A stretch of 32,836 nucleotides of DNA from Bacillota bacterium (GCA_011389985.1 JAABTH010000009.1:1-32836), one strand, 5' to 3'; counted from the first letter of the stretch, positions 1 to 8,332 are shown. The notes: generated from the letters alone by a model not told the origin. Numbers and translations: made by a program.

Positions 1-649
1 TAGGATGAGGAAATACAAAATCTTCAATAATCTGCAGGGGTTCTTTCGTAATGAAATTTCCATTTTCATAATAAATAGGAGCTTCGGAAACGCACTCATC
101 GATAAATGTGTCGGGTGAAAAATATAAAGCTAACTCATATCCTTCAACGTAAGAAACATCTGCGTCACGGACAAGAATATCATCAACGCTGTCCATCTGG
201 TCTGCCAGATAGCGGGCGAAGATATTACTGCATCCCGGGTCGATACCGATACCGCAAAGAGCAAGCAGGTCGGATTTTTTGAAGTGATCATCCAGGGCCA
301 GTTGTTCTGAAATGTCTATCTTGCCGGGTAATTCAAGCAGTGTTTCACAGGCAAGGTCCATATAATGGCATTTACCTGCGAGGCAGGCTTCCATGACTAT
401 CAAATTGTAACGGGGCACAGTCGCATTGATTAGAATATCCACATTGGAAGCCAGTTTTGTAACTGCGCTGAGATCGGATGCATCTACCACAATTCCTTTT
501 AAAATATTGCTCTCCAGATCATTAATAACGTTTTCTACCACTTCCGGTTCAAGATCTGCACATATTATCTCAGCAAATTTTCCGGTACGGGTGGCCGATT
601 TGGCAATAACTCTGCCAACGCCACCAAGGCCTAATATTGCCAGTTTCAT
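1..649 (-). CDS. Saccharopine dehydrogenase-like NAD(P)-dependent oxidoreductase (5' part only)
   Basis: The first 216 codons of a gene running off the left edge. It starts at ATG 649-647, preceded by a good GGAGGG site (655-660). The protein opens with a beta strand and a Rossmann dinucleotide loop, GLGGVG at residues 7-12. Next come an acidic residue at the end of strand 2 (ICADLEPE), the strand VDILINATVP and the segment YMDLACET, the usual order in saccharopine dehydrogenase-family NADP-binding domains. A GIGIDPGCSN segment follows, matching the GxDPGx(T/S)N stretch of saccharopine and carboxynorspermidine dehydrogenases. The substrate cannot be told because the C-terminal half is outside the window. 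It could serve lysine or polyamine metabolism. No neighbour on the same strand is visible to decide this. Confidence 0.8.
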   Translation of the reverse strand, partial: MKLAILGLGGVGRVIAKSATRTGKFAEIICADLEPEVVENVINDLESNILKGIVVDASDLSAVTKLASNVDILINATVPRYNLIVMEACLAGKCHYMDLACETLLELPGKIDISEQLALDDHFKKSDLLALCGIGIDPGCSNIFARYLADQMDSVDDILVRDADVSYVEGYELALYFSPDTFIDECVSEAPIYYENGNFITKEPLQIIEDFVFPHP

Positions 650-694
650 TATATCCCTCCATTTATTATAATAACGTGATCACTTGCTTACATT

Positions 695-736
695 CCCGGC
701 AAGATATTTCTTATTATTAAGAAATATCTTGCCGGG
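695..736. repeat. Long perfect inverted repeat in divergent intergenic region
   Basis: Arms 695-713 and 718-736 are perfectly complementary (19 bp, beginning CCCGGCAAGATATTTC) around a 4-nt loop. A short T-rich stretch (TTTCTT) follows on the plus strand. It lies between two divergent genes, about 46 nt upstream of the minus-strand start at 649. It could therefore be a hairpin in the 5' leader of that gene, a plus-strand terminator left from a lost gene, or a double-stranded protein-binding site. Apart from this and the repeat at 865-935, the 414-nt gene-free interval 650-1063 shows only an AT-rich stretch and a small GTGATCAC palindrome (677-684). Confidence 0.75.
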
Positions 737-864
737 TTTCTTATTAATTAGATTTCCTGCCAGATAAAATCAGGGGGCATAGAGCGTTATGCAAATTCAA
801 ATTTATTTACAATAATCATTTTATTTGAAGTTCCCTGTCTTTTTTTAAAGCTATTCATTAATAT

Positions 865-935
865 ACGCAATAATTATGCCAAGGGACTTTTTTTTAGAAA
901 CAAAAAAATGAATAATCTTGGCATAAAAGTTGCGT
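865..935. repeat. Nested imperfect inverted repeat upstream of the lipoprotein/symporter genes
   Basis: Three complementary arm pairs nest in order: ACGCAA 865-870 with TTGCGT 930-935, TATGCCAAG 875-883 with CTTGGCATA 917-925, and a T7/A7 pair (889-895 with 902-908). Together they can fold into one long hairpin about 130 nt upstream of the lipoprotein start. It may be a leader-RNA structure or an operator. No known riboswitch consensus was recognised. Confidence 0.5.
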
Positions 936-1063
936 GTTTTTAATATTGTGTAATTAAATTTTCTTATGATCAGGAGGTATGCCGGACAAAATATGCATAA
1001 AATTTTTATCAGTAATTTTTATGTAATGGGTTTAAAATATATTAGGAAAAGGGGGATATTGAA

Positions 1064-1681
1064 ATGAAAAAAGTTTTGATTTTTATTGTTTTTATTCTTG
1101 TTTTGGGACTTTCCCTGGGTTTGGCTGCAGGCTGTGGTGAGCAGGCGGCTGAGGATGACGCATCTCCGGTAGATGACCCTGAAATCTATGATTTTCCGGA
1201 GAATAATGAGGCAATGGATAAAGTCCTGGCTATTGTAACTGAACTGGGTGACCGCTTGAATGAGGCAGATGGCTATTATGGAGATCTCCATGATGTGGTT
1301 GTTGAGAACGGTAACAGGCAGGGTCCGGAACATGATGAACTTTATGCACTTTTCAATGAGTGGATTTATGAAGTGGAGGCAACCTACCTCTATAGCTTTA
1401 TCGATGGCGGTGGAGACTATAACCTGATTATCGTTGATGGCGCTGAGCCGGAAGACATGGATCCCTACGGAACCGAGTATGAAAAAGAACCATGGACCGT
1501 TGAAGCCTATGCCACAGGAGAACCACAGGTTTCTTTAACCACATGGATGGACGATTATGGCTATGGTTTGCAAAAGTCTGCTTATGCTCCGGTATTTAAT
1601 TCTGAAGGTGAAATATCTTTTCTGCTCGGTATAGATTATCCTGTACCCGAGCTTGAAGAATTTGAAGAAATCATGGAGTAA
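1064..1681 (+). CDS. Stand-alone Cache-like sensor-domain lipoprotein
   Basis: A 205-residue protein with a lipoprotein signal peptide: a basic MKK start, a hydrophobic core to residue 20, and the lipobox LAAGC with the acylated cysteine at residue 24. The mature part is very acidic. It has a predicted long helix (NNEAMDKVLAIV...) followed by segments like the extracellular PAS/Cache fold of chemoreceptors and sensor kinases: WTVEAYATGEP, then SAYAPVFNSEGEISFLLGID, comparable to the usual 'y.PV.d..G...gvlgvD' strand pair. There is no transmembrane helix, HAMP or output domain after it. It would therefore be a ligand-binding module tethered outside the membrane. The site GGGGG (about 1050-1055) precedes the ATG. 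The next gene downstream is a symporter, so a substrate-capturing or sensing role for that transporter is a reasonable inference. The family call is from motif pattern only. Confidence 0.6.
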   Translation: MKKVLIFIVFILVLGLSLGLAAGCGEQAAEDDASPVDDPEIYDFPENNEAMDKVLAIVTELGDRLNEADGYYGDLHDVVVENGNRQGPEHDELYALFNEWIYEVEATYLYSFIDGGGDYNLIIVDGAEPEDMDPYGTEYEKEPWTVEAYATGEPQVSLTTWMDDYGYGLQKSAYAPVFNSEGEISFLLGIDYPVPELEEFEEIME

Positions 1682-1708
1682 AAAGATTTTTATGCTTGAC
1701 CAATATAA

Positions 1709-1740
1709 TAAACGGAGGGTCTTGTACTACCCTCCGTTTA
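1709..1740 (+). terminator. Hairpin between lipoprotein and symporter genes
   Basis: Arms 1709-1720 and 1729-1740 pair over 12 bp (core ACGGAGGGT/ACCCTCCGT) around an 8-nt loop. No T-tract follows, so it is a poor intrinsic terminator. It more likely acts as a partial terminator or as an mRNA end-protecting or processing hairpin that sets different levels for the lipoprotein and the symporter. Confidence 0.5.
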
Positions 1741-1776
1741 GCATAAATTACCTCAGAGATGGAAGGAGGGCTATTT

Positions 1777-3387
1777 ATGGAAGATGGTGCAATGTTTGGC
1801 CATATTTCAGGCTGGATTTATCTTGGATTGATAATATATATAGCTATTGTTGTCGCTATCGGAATTTATTTTTCCCGTGGTATTAAAGAATGTGATGATC
1901 ATGTTGTGGGTGGCAGAGATATTTCTTTTGTCTACCTGGTCGGTTCCACCGCTGCCACCTGGCTTTGTGCCGGGGCTATTCTTGGCGCTGCCGGTTATGC
2001 CTATATGTTCGGTTTCCAGGGAATTATTTATGACCCCTGGGCACCGGCCCTGACCCTTGTATTAAGCGGGGTATTCCTGGTTTATCGTTTACGTCAGGCC
2101 GGTTATACTTCGATTGTCGATTTCTATGATAATCGTTATGGACGTCAGATGAGTGTATTATTTATGATTATTCAGATTATCGGAACCATGTCCTGGCTGG
2201 CCGGCCAGATGGTTGCAGCCGGAGTCCTTGTGCAGGTGACTACCGGTTTTAGTTATGCTATCTCTGTCGTTATCGGCACAATTGTTATTATAGCCGTAAC
2301 ATACAGTGGCGGTCTGAAAGCGCTCTCCAGGCTTGATACTATGAATACTGTATTAATCATAGTCGCTCTTTTAATCCTATTCCCGGCAGTAATCAAGGGC
2401 GTTGGAGGATGGGATTTTTTTGTCAACAATGCCAGGGTCTGGGATAAGTTACCGCCTTTCACATTGTGGCCTGTTTCAGATGCGCGTGGTTTTCTCTACT
2501 ATGTTGGCCTGTTTGGCTGGATTGCCTATATTGCCGCCTGGCTTGGGGTGGGGCTGGGTGATTTAAGCTGCGCGATCCTGATGCAGCGCGCCTTAGCCGC
2601 CAGAACGGCAAAAACAGCTTCCGGTGGTTTTATCACTGCCGGAATTCTCTACCTTATAATTGCCATGATACCGGTTATGATCGGCATTGCCGTTTTCACC
2701 TATGGGTTCAGATTGGCAAGCCCAATTGAGAACGAAAAAGTCTTAATCTGGGCTGCCCAGAATTTTATGCCTGATTGGTATGCTGTCTTTTTCATTGTCA
2801 TGGTAGCCGGGGCGATTATATCAACTGCAGGCGACAGTGTCTTAATCAATTCCACCTTACTCGGACATAATGTCTACCGCTACTTCAGGCCAAAAGCAAC
2901 TACTGTCGATACCCTGAAGGCTGTGCGCGTTGCCATACCGGTAACTGCGATTATCTGTATGATTATAGCTATCGCTTTGCCTTCTTTGTATAAACTGATT
3001 GTATTTGCCGGTTGTATCGGTTTGCCCACGGTGGTGCCGGCCTTTATTGCCGGTCTCTTCTGGAGCAAGGCGAATCTTAAAGGGGCAGTTTCTTCTTTCT
3101 TTGCCGGGGTAGTGACGTGGGCGATCGGTTTTGCATGGGCCCTGCCTTTTACAATTGAATCTAACTGGTATATGGTCGATTTTGAAGTTTGGTACTGGGT
3201 AGACGAGGGTATCTGGGACGCCCTTTTCTTTGCTACTATACCGGCAGTCGTTGTCTGTATAATTACGCTTATAGTAGTCTCGCTGAAAACCCAGAAATCA
3301 GATCCGCCCAAGCCAATGTTAAATGCCCAGGGTGAGAATATGGTAGATAAGCCTATGTTTTTCTGGTCGAAGAAGCAAGAATCTTAA
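1777..3387 (+). CDS. Sodium:solute symporter (SSS) family transporter
   Basis: A 536-residue polytopic membrane protein. An in-frame ATG lies at 1759, but the strong GGAAGGAGGG site at 1761-1770 sits inside that extension and 6 nt before the ATG at 1777, so 1777 is the better start. About 13 hydrophobic segments can be seen. Family signs are the N-terminal helix followed by a VGGRDIS segment (the 'aGR.l' region after TM1), the TAATWLCAGAILGAAGYAY helix, RLRQAGYTSIVDFYDNRYGR before TM4, and the VTYSGGLKALSRLDTMNTVLI stretch corresponding to the family's 'GGl.AV..TD..Q' region. These proteins import a solute using the sodium gradient. The substrate is not decidable here. It follows the Cache-like lipoprotein and probably shares its transcript. 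Confidence 0.9.
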   Translation: MEDGAMFGHISGWIYLGLIIYIAIVVAIGIYFSRGIKECDDHVVGGRDISFVYLVGSTAATWLCAGAILGAAGYAYMFGFQGIIYDPWAPALTLVLSGVFLVYRLRQAGYTSIVDFYDNRYGRQMSVLFMIIQIIGTMSWLAGQMVAAGVLVQVTTGFSYAISVVIGTIVIIAVTYSGGLKALSRLDTMNTVLIIVALLILFPAVIKGVGGWDFFVNNARVWDKLPPFTLWPVSDARGFLYYVGLFGWIAYIAAWLGVGLGDLSCAILMQRALAARTAKTASGGFITAGILYLIIAMIPVMIGIAVFTYGFRLASPIENEKVLIWAAQNFMPDWYAVFFIVMVAGAIISTAGDSVLINSTLLGHNVYRYFRPKATTVDTLKAVRVAIPVTAIICMIIAIALPSLYKLIVFAGCIGLPTVVPAFIAGLFWSKANLKGAVSSFFAGVVTWAIGFAWALPFTIESNWYMVDFEVWYWVDEGIWDALFFATIPAVVVCIITLIVVSLKTQKSDPPKPMLNAQGENMVDKPMFFWSKKQES

Positions 3388-3435
3388 GCAGTGAGTTGGG
3401 TTATTTAATTCTGTTTTAATATGCATGGCTTAATA

Positions 3436-3472
3436 ATAAGGCGCTCGGGCAGTTAAAACCCCGGGCGCTTAT
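3436..3472. terminator. Hairpin between convergent symporter and prenyltransferase genes
   Basis: ATAAG plus CGCTCGGG on the left (3436-3449, one bulged G) pairs with CCCGGGCG-CTTAT on the right (3460-3472), giving a GC-rich stem with a 10-nt loop. It lies midway between the ends of two convergent genes, as expected of a bidirectional terminator. The flanks are AT-rich but lack a strong T-run. Confidence 0.5.
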
Positions 3473-3512
3473 CTTAAATAAGTTGACTGATCTGCCAGCC
3501 CTTAAAATATTT

Positions 3513-4445
3513 TTAAAATATTAAAGTGAGCAGGGCTGCTGCGATCATCGTTATTCCGGTTAATTGGTAGACCTGAATGGTTTTGGCGTTGGCTTCAACC
3601 AAAAGCGGAATGTTATCATAATGCTCACGGGCAACTTTAACCGCTTTAACAGCCGGAGGCAGGCTGATAAAAGGAAGCAGCCAGAGAAAGCTTTTACTGA
3701 AAACAGCTAAAATAAGCAGGAAAAGATAAGCAAGGCCGAAAAGCAAAGCATAGACACTTACTCCTTTTTTTTTGCCCAGACGGACCACACCGTTCATTTT
3801 GCCACCTTTGAGATCTGCTTCGTAATCGGGAAACTGGTTGATCCATAGAACATTGGCAATGATAAAGCCAAGAGGCAGGGAGGCGATAACTACCAGCAGG
3901 CTAATCGTTCCTGTCTGAACCAGGTATGTTCCTGTAGTGATCAAGGGGCCAAAGGTAAAGCCGACTGCGAGTTCTCCAAATCCACGATAAGCAAGTTGGA
4001 AGGGTGGAAGGCTGTAGAAAAGGGCGAAGAAAACACCTGCCAGCCCAAACCAGAATACGGAAAACTCTCTGAAAGCAACAATATAAAGTCCCAGCAGGCA
4101 GCCAGTAAAGATTGTGATTATTCCTATAACCAGGTTTTCTTTAAGAGTTAGTTTGCCGTCAATGATTGTTTTTTTGCCACCGCTGAACGGAGTTCGTTTG
4201 TCGGGGGTAACGAAGCGGTCTACGCCGCTCAAATAGTCAATATATTCGTTTATGGCGTTTTTACCTATTTCTAAAAGATAGACGGCAACTACTCCAACCA
4301 GAAACCAGTACCAGTTGAATTTTGCCGATTGGGCAAAGGCCAGAGCGCCACCGACCGCCATAGGTATAGTTGAAGCGATCCATATTTTCGGGTCGGCAAT
4401 CTGTAAGAAACCGTTCCAAAAGCGCTTTAAATCGCCTTTATTCAT
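3513..4445 (-). CDS. UbiA-family prenyltransferase (MenA-like)
   Basis: A 310-residue integral membrane protein with about eight or nine hydrophobic helices. Both aspartate-rich motifs of the UbiA superfamily are present: N66-x3-D70-x5-D76 in NAINEYIDYLSGVD, and D207-x3-D211 in NQFPDYEADLKGG. These bind Mg2+ and the polyprenyl diphosphate that is transferred to an aromatic or lipid acceptor. The RTPFSGG segment after motif 1 resembles MenA (dihydroxynaphthoate prenyltransferase). No other menaquinone gene is in the window, so the acceptor is uncertain. An upstream ATG at 4490 is possible but lies deep inside the aspartate kinase gene. The ATG at 4445 has ACGGAG about 9 nt before it and overlaps the kinase stop (ATGAATAA), typical of translational coupling. 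Confidence 0.85.
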   Translation of the reverse strand: MNKGDLKRFWNGFLQIADPKIWIASTIPMAVGGALAFAQSAKFNWYWFLVGVVAVYLLEIGKNAINEYIDYLSGVDRFVTPDKRTPFSGGKKTIIDGKLTLKENLVIGIITIFTGCLLGLYIVAFREFSVFWFGLAGVFFALFYSLPPFQLAYRGFGELAVGFTFGPLITTGTYLVQTGTISLLVVIASLPLGFIIANVLWINQFPDYEADLKGGKMNGVVRLGKKKGVSVYALLFGLAYLFLLILAVFSKSFLWLLPFISLPPAVKAVKVAREHYDNIPLLVEANAKTIQVYQLTGITMIAAALLTLIF

Positions 4446-5688
4446 TCTGATTATCTCCGTCATGTTTAGGATCTGTTTGATCAAGACCAAAGGCCTTATG
4501 AACTGCCCTTACTGCCAGTTCACCATATTTTTCTTCAATAACACAGGAAATCCTGTATTCAGAAGTGCTGATCATCTCAATATTGATATTTTCCTCGGAA
4601 AGCGACTTAAACATTCTGGCGGCGACTCCGGGGTTAGTTTTAATGCCGATACCAACAGCAGAAACCTTTACGATATTATTGTCGGCAAGCATTTCCAGGG
4701 CTCCGACTTCTTCAGCTACTTTATTTACCAGGACCCGTGCTTTTTCGAGGTCAGTTGTTGGAATAGTGAAAGTAAAATCGGCAAATCCGTCAATGCTTGC
4801 ATTTTGAATAATCATATCTACATTGATCGATGTCTCTGCCAGTGGTGACAATATTTTGTATGCTATTCCCGGGCGGTCCGGAACACGAATCAGTGAGATT
4901 TTTGAAACGTTTCTTTCCAGGGTAACTCCCTTAATAACCGAGTTTTCCATAACTTCCTCCTCATTAACTATCCAGGTCTGCCTTTCTCCGCCAAAAGATG
5001 ATTTAACTACCAGCGGCACCTGGTACTTCTGGGCTAGTTCTACAGAACGGGCGTGCAGCACTTTAGTACCCAGTCCGGCAAGCTCCAGCATTTCCTGGTA
5101 AGATATTTTTTTTAAATGTCTTGCCTTGGGGCAGATGTTGGGATCGGCCGTATAAACACCGTCAACATCGGTATATATTTCACAGCAATCGGCTTTTAAT
5201 GAAGCAGCAAGAGCTACCGCTGTTGTATCAGATCCGCCGCGCCCCAGGGTGGTAATGTTTCCATTATTGCTGACCCCCTGAAATCCTGCAATGACTGGAA
5301 TTACACCTTCATTGATAGCATCATGCAGAATTTCGGTCTGCAAGTCGACTATACGGGCCTTGGTATGAACTTCGTCGGTAATTAAAGGCAGCTGCAGCCC
5401 AAGGTACGATTTGGACCGATGTCCAAGACTTTCAAGCGTAATAGCCATAAGCGCTGCACAAGACTGTTCGCCTGTTGCGACAAGGGCATCCTGCTCACGC
5501 CCCGGGGGGCTGACCATAACCTGTGACGCCATGTTCAGCAATCTGTCCGTTTCACCGCTCATAGCAGAAACAACTACAGCCACTTTATTACCCTTGCGTT
5601 TGGTATTTACAATACCCATTGCTACTCTTCTGATATGATCAAGAGATGCAACAGAAGTTCCACCGTATTTTTGGACAATTAGAGACAT
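4438..5688 (-). CDS. lysC: Aspartate kinase
   Basis: A 416-residue protein that phosphorylates L-aspartate, the first step to lysine, threonine, methionine and diaminopimelate. The amino acid kinase domain opens with IVQKYGGTSVA (the KxGGTS nucleotide-binding motif). It carries SAMSGETDRL, the GRGGSDTTAVALAASL loop and YTDVDGVYTADP, all hallmark aspartokinase segments. Two C-terminal ACT domains follow (around ISLIRVPDRPGIAYKIL and VSAVGIGIKTNPGVAARMF), the usual site of allosteric control by lysine and/or threonine. A GTG nine bases upstream (5697) could also initiate, but the ATG at 5688 is better spaced from AAAGG and gives the standard family N-terminus (MSLIVQKYGG). It overlaps the prenyltransferase gene by 8 nt. 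Confidence 0.95.
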   Translation of the reverse strand: MSLIVQKYGGTSVASLDHIRRVAMGIVNTKRKGNKVAVVVSAMSGETDRLLNMASQVMVSPPGREQDALVATGEQSCAALMAITLESLGHRSKSYLGLQLPLITDEVHTKARIVDLQTEILHDAINEGVIPVIAGFQGVSNNGNITTLGRGGSDTTAVALAASLKADCCEIYTDVDGVYTADPNICPKARHLKKISYQEMLELAGLGTKVLHARSVELAQKYQVPLVVKSSFGGERQTWIVNEEEVMENSVIKGVTLERNVSKISLIRVPDRPGIAYKILSPLAETSINVDMIIQNASIDGFADFTFTIPTTDLEKARVLVNKVAEEVGALEMLADNNIVKVSAVGIGIKTNPGVAARMFKSLSEENINIEMISTSEYRISCVIEEKYGELAVRAVHKAFGLDQTDPKHDGDNQNE

Positions 5689-5865
5689 CAGAATCACGCA
5701 CCTTTGCTACGAAGCACTGCTGCCAGTAGAAAATTAATGTTTTTATTCTCTCACATTAACTCAGCCCCGACAAGCCTTTTTAAGACTCTTTTATTACATT
5801 AACGGTTTTGTAGTGTTATTTTATTACTTCTACTTTAATTTTTATTCTAAATTTGTGGCCCTGAT

Positions 5866-6996
5866 CTAGAACATTTCCAGAAAAGCTTGCAGCCTGGTTT
5901 TTATTGCTTCTTCCGGCTCAAAACTGTAGTTGTCGTCAATCAGCAGCATGGGCAAACCCTCTTTTTTAAGGTAATCACGCAGATCGGGGTAGTCAAATTT
6001 GTGAGGGTCACAGAATGAAATACAGTAACCTACTATTCCGTCAACATCGTATTCCCGGGCTCTTTCAAGGAGGTAGTCGAAGCGCTTAATCCCGGGGCCG
6101 CGATCTGTGCGGGGGCACTGAAAGTTTACGAAGTAATGTTCAGTTAGTCCATCATAGGGATCGGCAGTTACAGGAATATCTTTTTCCCAGACCCTGAAAC
6201 CGATGCATGTGTCGTCAGCGACAACTGCTCCACCTGCTTCTTCGATTATTTTAAAAAGAGCGGGATCATCGATAATGCTTCCCCAGATCATAATCCGCGG
6301 TTTATTGCCATTTACCGGCCTTCTAGATGCAAACTGAACCTCTTTTTCACTTAAGAGCCGGTTGAATGAGTCAACTGGTAGTGTTCCTCCCGCCAGTAGT
6401 AGTTCAAAAATTTCGCTGCCTTCGAGGCGGGGTGGTTTTTCTTTGCGCTGTTTGAGTAACCGTCTTATAATGTCACGATTTTTATTATATGAAATAATTT
6501 CATTACTGAGTTTTTGATCCGGTACATCCTGGCCGGTAAATTTTTCAAGGCTCTCTCTGAAAAAACCCAGTTCGCGTTTGTAAAAGCGCTGAGCCCAGGG
6601 CGTTAACTGGTGGGGAACATTAAAAAGATAAGAATAAGGCAGAGGGTGATAGTAGGTCCAGATCCCATATAGCCTTTGAACCATATCACAACTATGTGAA
6701 ATTACCAACCCATCAAGGAAATCATATTTACCTTCTACTGCCCTGGCCAGAATATTACGCACATATGTACAGCCGTAGGGTTCCGAATAAGCATCGGCAG
6801 ATGAAGTGTCTTTCCCGGGTTTTCCTGTGATTCGGTAAGGTATTGCTCCGGCAGCGCTGATGATTTCAGGTGGGGCAAAGCAGCATATATATCCGATAAC
6901 CGGTTTACCGGTTTTCGTTTTAATGCGGCGTATTTCATCTTCATTTAATTCTGTAGAGCCATTTACGTTATTGGCAGGCTGATCATTAACTGTCAT
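5866..6996 (-). CDS. 2-hydroxyacyl-CoA dehydratase / benzoyl-CoA reductase-type subunit (HgdB-like)
   Basis: A 376-residue protein of the 2-hydroxyacyl-CoA dehydratase superfamily. These cytoplasmic Fe-S enzymes use an ATP-energised electron to make ketyl radicals from hydroxyacyl-CoA, or to reduce aromatic acyl-CoA. Family marks are GYICCFAPPEIISAAGAIP (the 'GY.C...P.Eli.AaG' motif; Cys38/39), GCTYVR with Cys76, SHSCDMVQRLY with Cys103, and late GYCISFCDPHKFDYP, which is close to benzoyl-CoA reductase-type subunits. It ends with IKTRLQAFLE, the same string found near the end of the adjacent gene. The ATG at 6996 overlaps the upstream stop by 11 nt and is preceded by GGAGGT, so the two are co-translated. 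The ASKHA activator and CoA-transferase that usually accompany these enzymes are absent here, so the substrate is unknown. Confidence 0.8.
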   Translation of the reverse strand: MTVNDQPANNVNGSTELNEDEIRRIKTKTGKPVIGYICCFAPPEIISAAGAIPYRITGKPGKDTSSADAYSEPYGCTYVRNILARAVEGKYDFLDGLVISHSCDMVQRLYGIWTYYHPLPYSYLFNVPHQLTPWAQRFYKRELGFFRESLEKFTGQDVPDQKLSNEIISYNKNRDIIRRLLKQRKEKPPRLEGSEIFELLLAGGTLPVDSFNRLLSEKEVQFASRRPVNGNKPRIMIWGSIIDDPALFKIIEEAGGAVVADDTCIGFRVWEKDIPVTADPYDGLTEHYFVNFQCPRTDRGPGIKRFDYLLERAREYDVDGIVGYCISFCDPHKFDYPDLRDYLKKEGLPMLLIDDNYSFEPEEAIKTRLQAFLEMF

Positions 6997-8332
6997 TGAT
7001 CTTACCTCCTTCTTTTGCCCTGTCTACTGTTTCAAGAAATGCTTGAAGTCTTGTTTTTATCTGGGCATCCGACCAGAGCCGAGGATCGGCCATGTCGCTT
7101 TCAAATACCAGTGAAGGCACACCTGCTTTGGCCAACCGGTTCTTGGTATGAATCTCGCCAAAAGATACTGCCCGGCATGATCTTGTTAAATGCATAATTG
7201 CCCCGTTCAGGCTGAAATCATCAACAAGCTCATCAAGCAGACTGCTGCCGACGAAACCGCCAAAAACAGCTGGATTGCATAACTCGGGCATCGCTTCAGA
7301 TCCATAATCGTGCATTTTAACTGCTCTTTGCCATGTTCGCCTGACAATTGCCTCTAAAGGGTCTGATAAATCGACATCAAAGAAATCGCCTACATTATAG
7401 GTGGATTCATAGGCAAAAACTGCCCCAAATGATTCAAGGTAATTAAATATCCCCATGTTAAACCATGGTGGCAGGCCGAACCATATAAAGCGATATTTTT
7501 CCTCTTCAACAATACCGACTCCACGTTCAACCCTGTCTTTGACTTCTTCATACATCTCCCGGTAAAAGTCGACTGCTTCCTGGTCACCTACCAGGTACAT
7601 CTGGGGGATGATCGCATGGAAATAATCTGTTGAACCCATTGGCGTTGGTACTGCCTTACGCAGGGCAAGAGTATCGCGCCAGTAACCCAGCGCCTCATGC
7701 GATAAAGATAGAATATCTCTAAGCATGTTCAAATCAAGCTTTTTGCCTGTCTGCTTTTCGAGGAATTCAATCTGACCGGCAAGGTCTTCTCTTAAGAGGG
7801 TCAGGTAATGTTCCTCGATGCGTGGATTGTGCGGGTCTATATCCCATGGCGGAGCCAGGGGATCACTGCTGTAAACGGGCACATTAAAAAATCGGGTGGC
7901 TACCGACTGAAACCATTTCCAGCGTGGTTCGCAGATAAACCCGGAGCCGAGTAACATTGCCGGTGTGCCCATACCGCCTGGCAGTGGAGACTCTTCGGGT
8001 GCTTCTCCGGTTTCTTTAAACAACTTGCAATAACCCATGGTATTGGTAACATATGAACAAAGTTCAGGTGAATAGCCATCGCCTTCGGCAACTTCGATAA
8101 ATTTTGGGGCGACCAATCTGCTGGCGCACATTGTGCCGAAATTTTCAGGCCACTCAAAAAGCAGGTCAAATGCTTTAAGCAGTTCGGGCGGAACCCCTAC
8201 CATACACCAGGCCAGCGGTTCGTTACTGAAACGCCTTTCCATCATTCGCATAAAAAAGCGCGGCAACATATCTTTCATTTTACGGGTGGTTTCCAGATGG
8301 CGGATAGCCCGGCTCATTTCACTGTGGGACAT
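6986..8332 (-). CDS. 2-hydroxyacyl-CoA dehydratase family protein, larger subunit
   Basis: A 448-residue partner of the gene at 5866-6996. The reading frame stays open to 8548, but the ATG at 8332 has an excellent GGTAGGAGG site just upstream. The extra 72 residues look non-coding and run into the divergent promoter region. Fold-level matches to the superfamily include the C-terminal stretch SCRAVSFGEI... followed by AGVPSLVFESDMADPRLW and then IKTRLQAFLE. This parallels the 'Cr......lp.L.le.D..D.R......qi.tRi.aFlE' ending of dehydratase and benzoyl-CoA reductase subunits. Several cysteines (MCAS, PELCSY, GYCKLF, ELCNP, SCRA) could ligate a cluster. It is probably the heterodimer partner or paralogue of the downstream subunit. 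The reaction cannot be assigned from sequence. Confidence 0.75.
   Translation of the reverse strand: MSHSEMSRAIRHLETTRKMKDMLPRFFMRMMERRFSNEPLAWCMVGVPPELLKAFDLLFEWPENFGTMCASRLVAPKFIEVAEGDGYSPELCSYVTNTMGYCKLFKETGEAPEESPLPGGMGTPAMLLGSGFICEPRWKWFQSVATRFFNVPVYSSDPLAPPWDIDPHNPRIEEHYLTLLREDLAGQIEFLEKQTGKKLDLNMLRDILSLSHEALGYWRDTLALRKAVPTPMGSTDYFHAIIPQMYLVGDQEAVDFYREMYEEVKDRVERGVGIVEEEKYRFIWFGLPPWFNMGIFNYLESFGAVFAYESTYNVGDFFDVDLSDPLEAIVRRTWQRAVKMHDYGSEAMPELCNPAVFGGFVGSSLLDELVDDFSLNGAIMHLTRSCRAVSFGEIHTKNRLAKAGVPSLVFESDMADPRLWSDAQIKTRLQAFLETVDRAKEGGKINDS

Noticed and set aside
971-1026. Possible 15-codon leader peptide after AGGAGGT at 972-978
   Set aside because: The ATG (979) abuts the Shine-Dalgarno sequence with no spacer, so initiation is unlikely. 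No regulatory codon run is visible.
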